From: Mucilaginibacter lappiensis
GTDB lineage: Bacteria > Bacteroidota > Bacteroidia > Sphingobacteriales > Sphingobacteriaceae
Assembly (NCBI RefSeq): GCF_900155965.1
Contig: NZ_FTMG01000012.1
Location: 124,001-188,000 of the forward strand
Direction: 5' to 3'
Length of the DNA: 64,000 nucleotides
The position numbers and the translations under genes were made by a program. Of the stretch, positions 26,101-33,126 are shown one piece after another; the stretch's first letter is position 1, and each line of letters opens with the position of its first letter. Under the pieces are notes generated by a model. The model saw nothing but the letters and a program-made list of their open reading frames with translations, did not search any database and had not been told where the DNA came from.

Positions 26101-27558
26101 AAACGCTACGGTTTGAGCCATCGGGCGGAACATTTTACCTTCAATACCAATAAGCGATAGCAGGGGAAGGTAAACAATGAGGATAATGATCTGCCCAAAA
26201 GCTGCCGATTTCATGAGCTTGCCGGCACTGTTTTGAACCTCGGTGTCCATTTGTTCGGTACTCAGCTTTTCGATAGCATTCTTCTGATATTGGCCGCTGG
26301 TAATATGATGCACCACGCTTTCTACGATAATTACCGCGCCATCAACAATAAGTCCGAAATCGATGGCGCCTAAACTCATCAGGTTCCCCGAAACGCCAAA
26401 TAAGCGCATCATCAAAAACGCGAACAGCATAGCCAGAGGGATAACAGAAGCAACCACCAGACCTGCCCTGAAGTTGCCTAACAGCAGTACCAATACAAAA
26501 ATAACAATCAGTGCACCTTCCAGCAGGTTACGTTTTACGGTGCCGATGGCGCGGTCTACCAGTTCTGTCCGGTCAATAAACGGCTCGATGACCACACCTT
26601 CGGGGAGAGATTTTTTGATCTGCACCATACGATCTTTTACGTTTTTGATCACCTGGCTAAAATTCTCACCTTTTAACATCAGGGTCACACCGGCTACTAC
26701 TTCGCCGCCACCATTCCTGGTCACTGCGCCATAACGGGTAGCGCTGCCAAACTGTACTATGGCAATATCCCGTATCAAAACGGGTGTACCTTTTACATTT
26801 TTAACAACGATCTTTTTGATATCATCCAAAGATTTTACCTGTCCCAAACCGCGGATGAAATAAGCGTTGTTGAGCTGTTCGATGTAAGAGCCGCCTGTGT
26901 TCTCGTTGTTTTTTTGCAGAGCAGTATAAACATCCGGAATAGTAAGACCCAAAGAATTGAGCTTATCATTATCCAGCGCCACTTCGTATTGTTTAACAAA
27001 GCCGCCCCAGCCGCTTACTTCGGCAACGCCCACGGTGCCCGCTAATTGTGTGCGTACCAGCCAATCCTGGATGGTGCGGAGATCGGTAGCCGTGTACTTT
27101 TGTTCGTAACCTTTTTGGGGATGGATCACATACTGATAAATTTCCCCAAGCCCGGTAGTTATCGGGGCCAGCATAGGTTGACCAAGATCAGTGGGAATGC
27201 TGCTTTCGGCTTCTTTTAATTGGGCCGTTACTTGCTGGCGAGCCCAGTATATGTCAATATTGTCTTTAAAAACAATAGTTATAACGGATATACCCGAACG
27301 GGATATCGACCGTTTTTCAACTATCCCGGCAATATTAGCCATGGATAATTCAATGGGAGCGGTAATAAATTGCTCCACTTCCTGTGCACCCAGATTAGGT
27401 GCCTGCGTAATGATCTGTACCTGGTTATTGGTAATATCGGGTTGCGCGTCGACTGGTAAATTGGCAGCAGAATAAATTCCGGCAACAACCAGCAGCAGCG
27501 TCATGATCCCAATAGTTACCTTGTTCCGGATAGAGAACGCGATAATATGATCAAACAT
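23182..27558 (-). CDS. CzcA-type heavy-metal RND pump fused to a TolC-like outer-membrane channel
   Basis: 1458 residues. Residues 1 to about 1040 are a complete HME-RND transporter: N-terminal TM segment (TIGIMTLLLVVAGIYSA), PVDAQPDITNNQV, and the TM4 motif with D400, D406 and E413 (DFGLIVDGAVIIVE). The spacing is that of CzcA (D402, D408, E415), implying export of Zn, Co, Cd or Ni using the proton gradient. Residues about 1045-1068 form a hydrophobic stretch ending PKANAQ that looks like an internal signal peptide. Residues 1069-1458 are an outer-membrane factor (TolC/CzcC) domain with long coiled coils. Such fusions are known in Bacteroidota. How the two halves reach different membranes is unclear; cleavage near 1068 is my inference. 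Confidence 0.93.
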   Translation of the reverse strand: MFDHIIAFSIRNKVTIGIMTLLLVVAGIYSAANLPVDAQPDITNNQVQIITQAPNLGAQEVEQFITAPIELSMANIAGIVEKRSISRSGISVITIVFKDNIDIYWARQQVTAQLKEAESSIPTDLGQPMLAPITTGLGEIYQYVIHPQKGYEQKYTATDLRTIQDWLVRTQLAGTVGVAEVSGWGGFVKQYEVALDNDKLNSLGLTIPDVYTALQKNNENTGGSYIEQLNNAYFIRGLGQVKSLDDIKKIVVKNVKGTPVLIRDIAIVQFGSATRYGAVTRNGGGEVVAGVTLMLKGENFSQVIKNVKDRMVQIKKSLPEGVVIEPFIDRTELVDRAIGTVKRNLLEGALIVIFVLVLLLGNFRAGLVVASVIPLAMLFAFLMMRLFGVSGNLMSLGAIDFGLIVDGAVIIVESVVHHITSGQYQKNAIEKLSTEQMDTEVQNSAGKLMKSAAFGQIIILIVYLPLLSLIGIEGKMFRPMAQTVAFAILGAFILSLTYVPMASALFLSKKTVHKTNISDRIINFLQRIYQYALVAVLKVKMITVAVVFILFGLSIWTFSRMGGEFIPTLEEGDLTVEISMMQGTSLSEVVKTFGKAEKLLKDRFPEIKQAVTRIGSSEIPTDPMPIERGDMMLAMKPKADWKTAATRQEMTSKMEAVLEEIPGIHASISQPMQMRFNELMTGIRQDVAIKIYGEDLDVLADEAAKIAKEISTVKGVSQPYIEKVIGLPQIQVSYNRDRMAQYGLNISDVNVILKTAFAGNVAGVVFEGEKRFDMVVRMDRNLRENIANVENLLIPLPSGNKVPLNQVADISIKDAPAQISREDGKRRIYVGFNVEGRDVESTVTEIQNKLADRIKLPGGYYMTYGGQFQNLQAAKSRLAIAVPAALLFILVLLYVTFRSVKESLLIFTAVPLASMGGIAALLLRGMPFSISAGVGFIALFGVAVLNGIVLIGYFNQLKEEGMGNIYDRVLEGTKTRLRPVLMTASVASLGFLPMALSSSAGAEVQKPLATVVIGGLVTATFLTLFVLPCLYLLFNRKEVSKIKLPKAVIAILIIGILTIAGAPKANAQSNPPLTLDSAIAQALSQNLKVRSAGLSVDQARALQKSSVDLPKTELLLTQDPTSGGNIDNSIAITQNIAWPGLYKNQRKLLDQQTRLAESSGAVTRSDIIRQVRNAWYAYLLNREMLRVLDHQDSIYSGFVKKAEIRRKTGETSALEVISARNKYQEIQALRISTQADLRSNELALQQLLNMDKPANVSESTLPIWLDLRSDTANVAENPQVGLGLQQVEVARAKVAVEKSRLLPDFTLGYNQQLLIAGFNPANINRSYSPGTRIGGFQVGISVPVFSKAYTARIRSEKLASQVAEINYQQTRQQLRIQYEQELQQYQKFRQAVEYYTSGGLKQADEQLRIAQVSFNLGEIGYIEYIQNTSAAVQTRLAYLEAVSRLNQSAIQIQYIKGK

Positions 27559-27635
27559 GAAATTTTATTAAATTAATGCGACAATCCATGCTCCGTCATG
27601 AGTGACGGGCAATAAAAATTAAAAGGAAATTCGTA

Positions 27636-27950
27636 TTAACTTAATTGCGGCGGTTGCCAGATAGCGATATCCTGCTCAGATAAAGCCGGAATAATCAGGT
27701 CGGGATATGGAACAAATGTATTTTGCTGAAATGATGGAATATATACCTGTTGGTCAATGTCTCTAACGCTTGAACAGCAGGAGCAGGAACAAAGCGGTGT
27801 ACAAGATTCGCGACTGCAGTTTTGATTACCATCATGCGCCTGTCTGATAGAGAGGTGCGCTTGAGCCCATACAGCATCATCCCTGTCCTGGCACGGCATA
27901 ACCGACAGTAGGGAAACGTATAGACTTATGATGATGGCAATATATTTCAT
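27636..27950 (-). CDS. Small Cys-rich exported protein (DUF6660-like)
   Basis: The start is chosen at MKYIAIIISLYVSLLSVMPCQD (27950), an evident signal peptide; the Met three codons upstream is less likely. The ~104-residue product carries a cysteine cluster (CSRESCTPLCSCSCCS, about residues 46-61), which is suited to metal binding. The C-terminal part is hydrophobic and Pro-rich (PYPDLIIPALSEQDI). Its position as first gene of the metal-efflux operon, 77 bp upstream of the pump, supports a role as a periplasmic metal-binding or sensing accessory. Similar small proteins accompany CusA-like pumps in Bacteroidota. Confidence 0.78.
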   Translation of the reverse strand: MKYIAIIISLYVSLLSVMPCQDRDDAVWAQAHLSIRQAHDGNQNCSRESCTPLCSCSCCSSVRDIDQQVYIPSFQQNTFVPYPDLIIPALSEQDIAIWQPPQLS

Positions 27951-28038
27951 CCGGCACAAAGTTAGATTATTTATGTCAAAAACTCAATGGCTATTATTGG
28001 AAGGTGAAAAAGGAGGAGTATATTAAAGTTTATTTCAT

Positions 28039-28073
28039 AAAAAAGGGCTTTACGATTCGTAAAGCCCTTTTTT
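28039..28073 (-). terminator. Bidirectional Rho-independent terminator
   Basis: A hairpin (AAAGGGCTTTACGA / TCGTAAAGCCCTTT) has A/T-runs on both sides, so it can terminate in both directions. It lies 8 bases beyond the 3' end of the minus-strand tRNA-Ala. Confidence 0.85.
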
Positions 28074-28080
28074 ATGATTG

Positions 28081-28154
<74 letters not shown>

Positions 28155-28290
28155 GTTTCGGGTTGCAAATATATTATATTAAGTAATAAAATGAAACTCT
28201 ATGTGATTATTTTATTTCATGGTCAAGCTGCTTTAATTCGGGAAGGTGGATCGCTATAGTTAAATCTGAACAGAGAATCCCTTAAAACAA

Positions 28291-28320
28291 GTAAAGCCCC
28301 TGATGGGCAGGGGCCTTTAC
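28291..28320 (+). promoter_or_regulatory. GC-rich hairpin before a short ORF
   Basis: GTAAAG-CCCCTG-ATGGG-CAGGGG-CCTTTAC forms a stem of about 12 bp with a loop of about 5 nt, with one extra base in the right arm. There is no T-run, so it is not a classic terminator. It ends 22 bases before the ATG of an 18-codon ORF and could be a leader or attenuator structure. Confidence 0.5.
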
Positions 28321-28342
28321 TAACCAATTATAAACCTAAATT

Positions 28343-28399
28343 ATGAGAAGACTTTTTTATCGTTTTTATTATGGTGTAAAAGTAACACTAAGTTTTTAG
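28343..28399 (+). CDS. Possible 18-residue peptide ORF
   Basis: ATG at 28343 and TAG at 28397-28399, giving a short basic, aromatic-rich peptide (MRRLFYRFYYGVKVTLSF). It follows a strong hairpin and a TAACCAATTATAAACC stretch. It could be a leader peptide, the degenerate start of a lost gene, or chance. No homology can be claimed. Confidence 0.3.
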   Translation: MRRLFYRFYYGVKVTLSF

Positions 28400-28834
28400 A
28401 TTCACCAATTTTATTTTGTAATATTTTTGTAACATTTATTAAATACTCGTTCGTTTTGTATTTGATTATCAAAAATACCAATAAAACTTTAATAATGTAG
28501 TAAAATTTTAATTTTTTTATACCAGTTTAAAATGTTAACGTATTTGTAAGTTATTTATTCAATAAAATAATTTATTTTTATTGTAAAATTTAACTTTTAA
28601 CATTTTTTTTGTTAAAAAAATGTTAAAAAATGAGTTAAATAAAATAATAGTAAATTTTTAACCAGTTTTTGTATTAAAAATTCAATAAATCTATAAAATT
28701 ATCATTTTAATAGGTCTATTTCTCAAAAAAGTATTTATAAATCAATTCTTTTTATCAAAATATAAAACTCCATAAAACCTATCTTATTGTTTATTGTGAA
28801 AGAAAATTTACTTTAAACAGGCATCTTTTTAAAA
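28400..28834. other. Extremely AT-rich gene-free region
   Basis: About 435 bases dominated by A/T runs, with repeated GTTAAAA, AATAAAAT and TTTTTAA words and almost no G or C. No ORF, RNA gene or hairpin terminator is convincing. It separates the tRNA and short ORF from the MFS gene. The promoter of the MFS gene presumably lies at its right end. Confidence 0.8.
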
Positions 28835-28876
28835 ATGCTTTGTCACTTTTGCAGCAAATTTTATATTTTATTGATA

Positions 28877-30073
28877 ATGACAGTTACCGAGGCCTCTAAA
28901 GAACATCCGCATTTAACACCGCTTACTTTATGGATCATGACCATCGCTACCGGTTTGGTGGTAGCCAATATCTATTACAATCAACCTTTACTTGCCGATA
29001 TCGCGCACACTTTTGGCATAACTGATAAAAAGGCTCAGCAGCTATCCCTGTTTACTCAAATTGGCTATGCCTGCGGCTTGTTATTTATTGTACCCCTGGC
29101 CGATATGGTAAAACGTAAGCAACTGATCTTGTTAGATTTTATATTGGTTATTTTCGCCCTGCTGATCAGTGCGCTTGCCCCATCTATATTAGTGTTAACT
29201 ATTGCCGGTTTTTTACTGGGTCTTTCGTCTATTATACCACAGTTATTAATTCCGATGGCCGCACACCTGGCCAAACCTCATGAACGGGGCAAAAAGTTAG
29301 GTTTTGTCATGAGCGGACTGTTGATAGGGATATTACTCTCCCGTACCTTGAGTGGTTTTATTGGCCAGCATTTTGGCTGGCGAAGCATGTATTATATAGC
29401 TACCGGCTTAATGGCAGCTATGTGGCTGATGATATTTTTCTTTTTACCTGAGGTAGAGCCCGATTATAAAGGCAACTATAAAAAATTGATGACCTCGCTT
29501 ATTCATTTAATAAAAACACAACCCAAATTACGCATGGCCTCTTTCAGAGGTGCCTTGTGTTTTGCGGGCTTCAGCGCTTTTTGGACAACCCTGGTGTTTT
29601 TGTTAAAACAACCTCAATTTAACGAAGGTAGTGCAGCAGCAGGAGCTTTCGGGCTGGTGGGCGCTTTTGGGGCGTTGGCGGCAGGCTTAATGGGGCGACT
29701 GAGCGATAAAATGAACCCCTATAAATTGTCGGGTTATACTTTATTATTAGTGTTGATCTCCTATGTTATCTTTTACTTCTCCAGCAGTAGCATCGCCGGA
29801 CTTATCATTGGCGTAATTGTTTTGGATATGGGGGTACAGGCCACGCATATCTCTAACCAATCTATCATTTTTGCATTGATACCCGAGGCCCGCAACCGGC
29901 TCAACACGGTATACATGGTGTCTTATTTCGTGGGCGGTGCGTCTGGAACGTTCCTGGCAAGTTTGCTTTGGAACAACTACGGGTGGACCGGAGTATGTGC
30001 TATTGGTGGTGGTTTAGCGCTTATCGCCCTAGCTGCACACTTTATTAACTATAAGGCAAACGTTCGGGATTAA
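28877..30073 (+). CDS. MFS transporter (drug/metabolite efflux type)
   Basis: The ATG at 28877 (MTVTEASKEHPHLTPLTLWIM) is preferred to an upstream ATG at 28835. 398 residues with twelve hydrophobic helices. Motif A variant (PLADMVKRKQLI) follows TM2, and a related GLMGRLSDKMNPYKL lies in the second half. The opening TM1 with NIYYNQPLLADIAHTFGI is characteristic of the YfcJ/NarK-unrelated sugar-efflux/inner-membrane MFS group common next to regulators. It probably exports a small molecule driven by protons. No neighbour points to the substrate. Confidence 0.9.
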   Translation: MTVTEASKEHPHLTPLTLWIMTIATGLVVANIYYNQPLLADIAHTFGITDKKAQQLSLFTQIGYACGLLFIVPLADMVKRKQLILLDFILVIFALLISALAPSILVLTIAGFLLGLSSIIPQLLIPMAAHLAKPHERGKKLGFVMSGLLIGILLSRTLSGFIGQHFGWRSMYYIATGLMAAMWLMIFFFLPEVEPDYKGNYKKLMTSLIHLIKTQPKLRMASFRGALCFAGFSAFWTTLVFLLKQPQFNEGSAAAGAFGLVGAFGALAAGLMGRLSDKMNPYKLSGYTLLLVLISYVIFYFSSSSIAGLIIGVIVLDMGVQATHISNQSIIFALIPEARNRLNTVYMVSYFVGGASGTFLASLLWNNYGWTGVCAIGGGLALIALAAHFINYKANVRD

Positions 30074-30248
30074 TATTACTGTACGGAGATGTTCAATTAG
30101 CGTACGCTTTTTAGCGTATGTATCACGTTGCTGTACAAAAAAATGGAAATTTTTATTGATTAGTAAATTCCTTAAATACAGGTATTTACATGGTATTGTA
30201 AATTTTTTTATAGATTTTAATGACTTTTTTGAGGCACGATCAGTTTTT

Positions 30249-30264
30249 TGGCACAGGTTTGGAA
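30249..30264 (+). promoter_or_regulatory. Sigma-54-like -24/-12 element
   Basis: TGGCACAGGTTTGGAA keeps the invariant -24 GG (TGGCAC) and the -12 G at correct spacing against TGGCACRNNNNTTGCW, but has G and A instead of T and C in the -12 half. It lies 25 bases before the ATG of the first small Lys-rich ORF. Suggestive only. Confidence 0.3.
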
Positions 30265-30288
30265 TACTAGTTATTAAATGTAACTGTT

Positions 30289-30459
30289 ATGAAAGCTACA
30301 AAGAAAACCATTAAGGAAGCAGAGAAAGAATGGGAGAATCCGGTAGAGCCGACAAAAACATCAGATGAACGTGATGAAGAACAGATACTAAGGCAATACA
30401 AGGAAGCTAAAAGAAGGAAAGATAACCTTACCGAAAACGACGATACAAAGAAGGATTAA
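30289..30459 (+). CDS. Small charged protein of unknown function
   Basis: 56 residues (MKATKKTIKEAEKEWENPVE ... TENDDTKKD), almost entirely charged or polar. It is predicted to be one or two helices with alternating Lys and Glu/Asp. It is too short for family assignment. It is the first of three same-strand small ORFs (30289, 30491, 30661) with regular spacing of 30-40 bases and the shared start MK-x-x-K, and sits behind a sigma-54-like element. It could be a stress-induced small protein; this is inferred from composition and context. Confidence 0.55.
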   Translation: MKATKKTIKEAEKEWENPVEPTKTSDERDEEQILRQYKEAKRRKDNLTENDDTKKD

Positions 30460-30490
30460 AGAAATTTAGAATACACGAAAAACTAAAACT

Positions 30491-30619
30491 ATGAAAAGCA
30501 CCAAAAAACCATCTATCAGCAAGTTAGTAGCCAACTTTGATAATCAGTTAAAAAGGATCATCATGAACGATTTAAAAGCTATTAAAGCTAAAACACCGCT
30601 ATTGCCAACGGCCGCTTAA
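30491..30619 (+). CDS. Small Lys-rich protein, paralogue of the next ORF
   Basis: 42 residues: MKSTKKPSISKLVANFDNQL, then KRIIMNDLKAIKAKTP and a short PTAA tail. It aligns without gaps over about 30 positions with the ORF at 30661 (K-x-P-S-x-S-K-L-[VI]-A-x-F-[DE]-N-Q-L). This conserved pattern between two neighbouring ORFs is good evidence that both are translated. Function unknown; an amphipathic helix is likely. Confidence 0.6.
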   Translation: MKSTKKPSISKLVANFDNQLKRIIMNDLKAIKAKTPLLPTAA

Positions 30620-30660
30620 TTGCCTACAAACTAATACTAACCTACAACACCAACACATCT

Positions 30661-30810
30661 ATGAAAAATCATAAAACACCATCAGCAAGTAAATTAATTG
30701 CCCGCTTTGAAAATCAGTTGTTAGATATTTTATTGGAGGATTTTAGAAATTTCAGAGCCAAAAACAGCAAACAACGGGTAACTACACAACAAACATTGTC
30801 CGTTGCCTGA
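30661..30810 (+). CDS. Small Lys-rich protein, paralogue of the previous ORF
   Basis: 49 residues: MKNHKTPSASKLIARFENQL, then LDILLEDFRNFRAKNSKQ and a Thr/Gln-rich tail ending TLSVA. The same core as the ORF at 30491 is kept (SKL-x-A-x-F-x-N-Q-L), followed by a helix where hydrophobic positions are conserved. Tandem duplication followed by divergence is the simplest origin. It ends 30 bases before a bidirectional terminator shared with lpxB. Confidence 0.6.
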   Translation: MKNHKTPSASKLIARFENQLLDILLEDFRNFRAKNSKQRVTTQQTLSVA

Positions 30811-30840
30811 TCCATATATACGTTATACCTATGAAAAGAT

Positions 30841-30864
30841 AAAGCTCTGTTTTAACAGGGCTTT
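30841..30864. terminator. Bidirectional terminator between small ORFs and lpxB
   Basis: AAAGCTCTGTT / AACAGGGCTTT forms an 11-bp stem (one G-U or A-C position depending on strand) flanked by T-rich sequence on each strand. It overlaps the lpxB stop codon at 30863-30865. Confidence 0.7.
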
Positions 30865-31975
30865 ATTTATTTTGAGCGTATCTGATGATGAGCGCGGCCG
30901 TTTTTTCAGATGCACCAGGTTGGCCCATTCGTTTATCCAATTCGTCATAATCAGACAATACTTTTTGCCTGTGATCTTTATTATTAACCAGCAGGTAAAC
31001 CTCATCGCTGATTTTTGATACGGTGCAATTTTCTTGGATCAATTCCTTCACCACGCCCTTGTTCATGATGAGGTTAACCAGCGATATAAATTCTAATTTA
31101 ACAAGCATGCGCGCTACTGCAATGGTTAATGCGTTGCCTTTGTAAACAACCACCTGCGGCACATGGAACAAAGCTGTTTCCAATGTTGCTGTACCTGAGG
31201 CTACAACAGCCGCTTCGGCGTGACTCAACAGGTTATAAGTAGCATCAAATAATACGGGGATATTCTTATCCCCTAAAAACTGTTTATAATAATCGATACT
31301 AAATGATGGAGCACCGGCTATTACCAATTGATGGTTGGGAAATCGTTCGACTATATCCAGCATTTCGGGCAGTAGATTGCTGATCTCCTGTTTACGGCTG
31401 CCGGGTAACAGGGCGATGATTTTTTTACCGGTCAACTGGTGCTGCTGCAAAAAATCAGGATCAGATTTAAAAGCCGCAATGGCATCTAGCAGTGGGTTGC
31501 CCACATAATCAACCTCCATACCCCAGCTTTTGTAAAAATCGACCTCAAATGGCAGGATGCAGAAAAGATGGTTCACTATCTTTTTGATCTTTAACACCCG
31601 TTTCTGGTTCCATGCCCAAACCTTGGGCGAGATATAATAGTTTACTTTTAGCCCGATGGTTTGCGCATAAGCAGCAATCTTGAGGTTAAAGCCAGGAATA
31701 TCGATGAGGATAAGTACATCGGGCTGCCAATCATGAATATCCTGCTTGCACTGTTTGATATTTTTGAGGATGGCGGGCAAATTCACAATCACTTCTACCA
31801 GGCCCATATAGGCCATTTCGCGATAGTGTTTTATCTGGTTGCCACCTTCGGCCAGCATTAGATCGCCGCCAAAAAAACGGAACTCGGCAGCCGGGTCAAG
31901 CGCTTTTAGGGCCTTCATTAAATTGGCCCCATGCATATCGCCTGAGGCCTCGCCGGCTACCAGGTAATATTTCAT
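30863..31975 (-). CDS. lpxB: Lipid-A-disaccharide synthase
   Basis: 370 residues. LpxB joins UDP-2,3-diacylglucosamine and lipid X to make lipid A disaccharide at the cytoplasmic face of the inner membrane. The family opening YYLVAGEASGDMHGANLMKAL is complete. Other motifs: MAYMGLVEVIVNLP, YYISPKVWAWNQKRV, YVGNPLLDAI and LLPGSRKQEI, plus the acceptor-site VASGTATLETAL. The length is typical. Its start overlaps the upstream small membrane-protein gene by 4 bases, and surE lies just beyond, so the three form a minus-strand operon. Confidence 0.97.
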   Translation of the reverse strand: MKYYLVAGEASGDMHGANLMKALKALDPAAEFRFFGGDLMLAEGGNQIKHYREMAYMGLVEVIVNLPAILKNIKQCKQDIHDWQPDVLILIDIPGFNLKIAAYAQTIGLKVNYYISPKVWAWNQKRVLKIKKIVNHLFCILPFEVDFYKSWGMEVDYVGNPLLDAIAAFKSDPDFLQQHQLTGKKIIALLPGSRKQEISNLLPEMLDIVERFPNHQLVIAGAPSFSIDYYKQFLGDKNIPVLFDATYNLLSHAEAAVVASGTATLETALFHVPQVVVYKGNALTIAVARMLVKLEFISLVNLIMNKGVVKELIQENCTVSKISDEVYLLVNNKDHRQKVLSDYDELDKRMGQPGASEKTAALIIRYAQNK

Positions 31976-32241
31976 CGGATAGGTTGCAATTTAAATACAA
32001 ATATGGCGATCATAAACATAAAAGTAACGGCCGCTATACCGATCACTGCTTTATCCATCTTCTTTTTACCATACCACCTGATGATTAAAAGATTTAAACC
32101 AATGGCTATCAGATAAGGAGTCCCCGGTTTATTAAACAATAAGAAATTGCCTTTTAACAGGTACAGAAAAATGAACAGACTGATGGCAGGTAATATAGCG
32201 CCATAAATGGTGCCCGCTGTTACTGTATTGTGCTTAAACAT
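31972..32241 (-). CDS. Small membrane protein between surE and lpxB
   Basis: 89 residues with three hydrophobic helices (about 9-29, 41-54, 63-83) separated by the basic loop RWYGKKKMDKAV. It overlaps lpxB by 4 bases and surE by 8 bases, so it is translationally coupled to both and certainly expressed if they are. A conserved gene at this place in related genomes would be expected to act in envelope biogenesis, but no family is recognised. Confidence 0.75.
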   Translation of the reverse strand: MFKHNTVTAGTIYGAILPAISLFIFLYLLKGNFLLFNKPGTPYLIAIGLNLLIIRWYGKKKMDKAVIGIAAVTFMFMIAIFVFKLQPIR

Positions 32242-33007
32242 TGAATTTCCAGTTATTTAAATAAGGAATGGCATGATGCGCCGTCATATCAAACTGAACG
32301 GGCACTACCGATACGTAATTGTGCTCCAATGCCCAAACATCGGTATCTTCACCACCATCATTTAATTGAAAAACACCCGTAAGCCAGTAATATGGTCGTT
32401 TATGCGGATCAATTCTTTCGTCAAACTCCTCGGCCCATTTGGCAGCTGCCTGCCGGCATACTTTGATACCTTTGATATGAGGCGTATTCGGAAAGTTTAC
32501 ATTGAGCAGCGTGGCCTGTGGCAGACCATTGGCTAAAACCTGTAAAGCCAGCTCTTTAACATACTTTACGCAGTGACTAAAATCGGCCTGCAGGGTATAA
32601 TCATCCAAAGAAAAACCGATAGATGGAATACCTTCAATAGCGCCTTCAACCGCGGCCGACATGGTACCGGAGTACAATACATTGATGGAGTTATTTAAAC
32701 CATGATTGATGCCGGATACACACAGATCGGGCTTTTGGCCTTTAAATATTTTATTGACAGCCAGCTTTACACAATCAACCGGGGTGCCAGAGCAGCGGTA
32801 CATTTCCACACCTTCGTACAAATCCACTTTATCTAAACGCAATGGTTTACCTATGGTGATGGCGTGCCCCATACCCGATTGCGGACTATCCGGTGCAACT
32901 ACAACCACCCGGCCTATCTCGCTCATGGCTTCCAGCAGCACTTTTATACCGGGGGCGGTTATGCCATCGTCGTTTACAACAAGTATGGTTGGTTTCGCTT
33001 TATTCAT
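32234..33007 (-). CDS. surE: 5'-nucleotidase SurE
   Basis: 257 residues. SurE is a metal-dependent 5'/3'-nucleotidase (survival protein) of the cytoplasm. The N-terminal metal motif ILVVNDDGITAPG places D13 and D14 at the active site. Later motifs are PDSPQSGMGHAITIGKPL, SGTPVDCVKLAV, CVSGINHGLNNSINVLYSGT and SAAVEGAIEGIPSIGFSL, all characteristic. It is first gene of the surE - membrane protein - lpxB unit with overlapping ends. A family A repeat lies just upstream. Confidence 0.97.
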   Translation of the reverse strand: MNKAKPTILVVNDDGITAPGIKVLLEAMSEIGRVVVVAPDSPQSGMGHAITIGKPLRLDKVDLYEGVEMYRCSGTPVDCVKLAVNKIFKGQKPDLCVSGINHGLNNSINVLYSGTMSAAVEGAIEGIPSIGFSLDDYTLQADFSHCVKYVKELALQVLANGLPQATLLNVNFPNTPHIKGIKVCRQAAAKWAEEFDERIDPHKRPYYWLTGVFQLNDGGEDTDVWALEHNYVSVVPVQFDMTAHHAIPYLNNWKFNV

Positions 33008-33041
33008 GCTGCGAAATTACTGATATTTTGGGGGATGTGGG

Positions 33042-33126
33042 AGCCCCCTCTAAATCTCCCCCGGAAGGGGAGACTTTATAAATAAATAATGTAGAGCCCT
33101 CCCTTCCGGGGAGGGTTGGGTGGGGT
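33042..33126. repeat. Dispersed palindromic repeat, family A, copy 3 (inverted)
   Basis: Reads GAGCCCCCTCTAAATCTCCC, CCGGAAGGGGAGACTTT, a spacer, then CCCTCCCTTCCGGGGAGG and GTTGGGTGGGG. It is the reverse complement of the copies at 461 and 3955. It ends exactly at the bshC stop codon (33127-33129). Confidence 0.85.

Noticed and set aside
30863..30865. lpxB truncated by the terminator overlap
   Set aside because: The protein is full length (370 residues); the hairpin simply shares bases with the stop codon.
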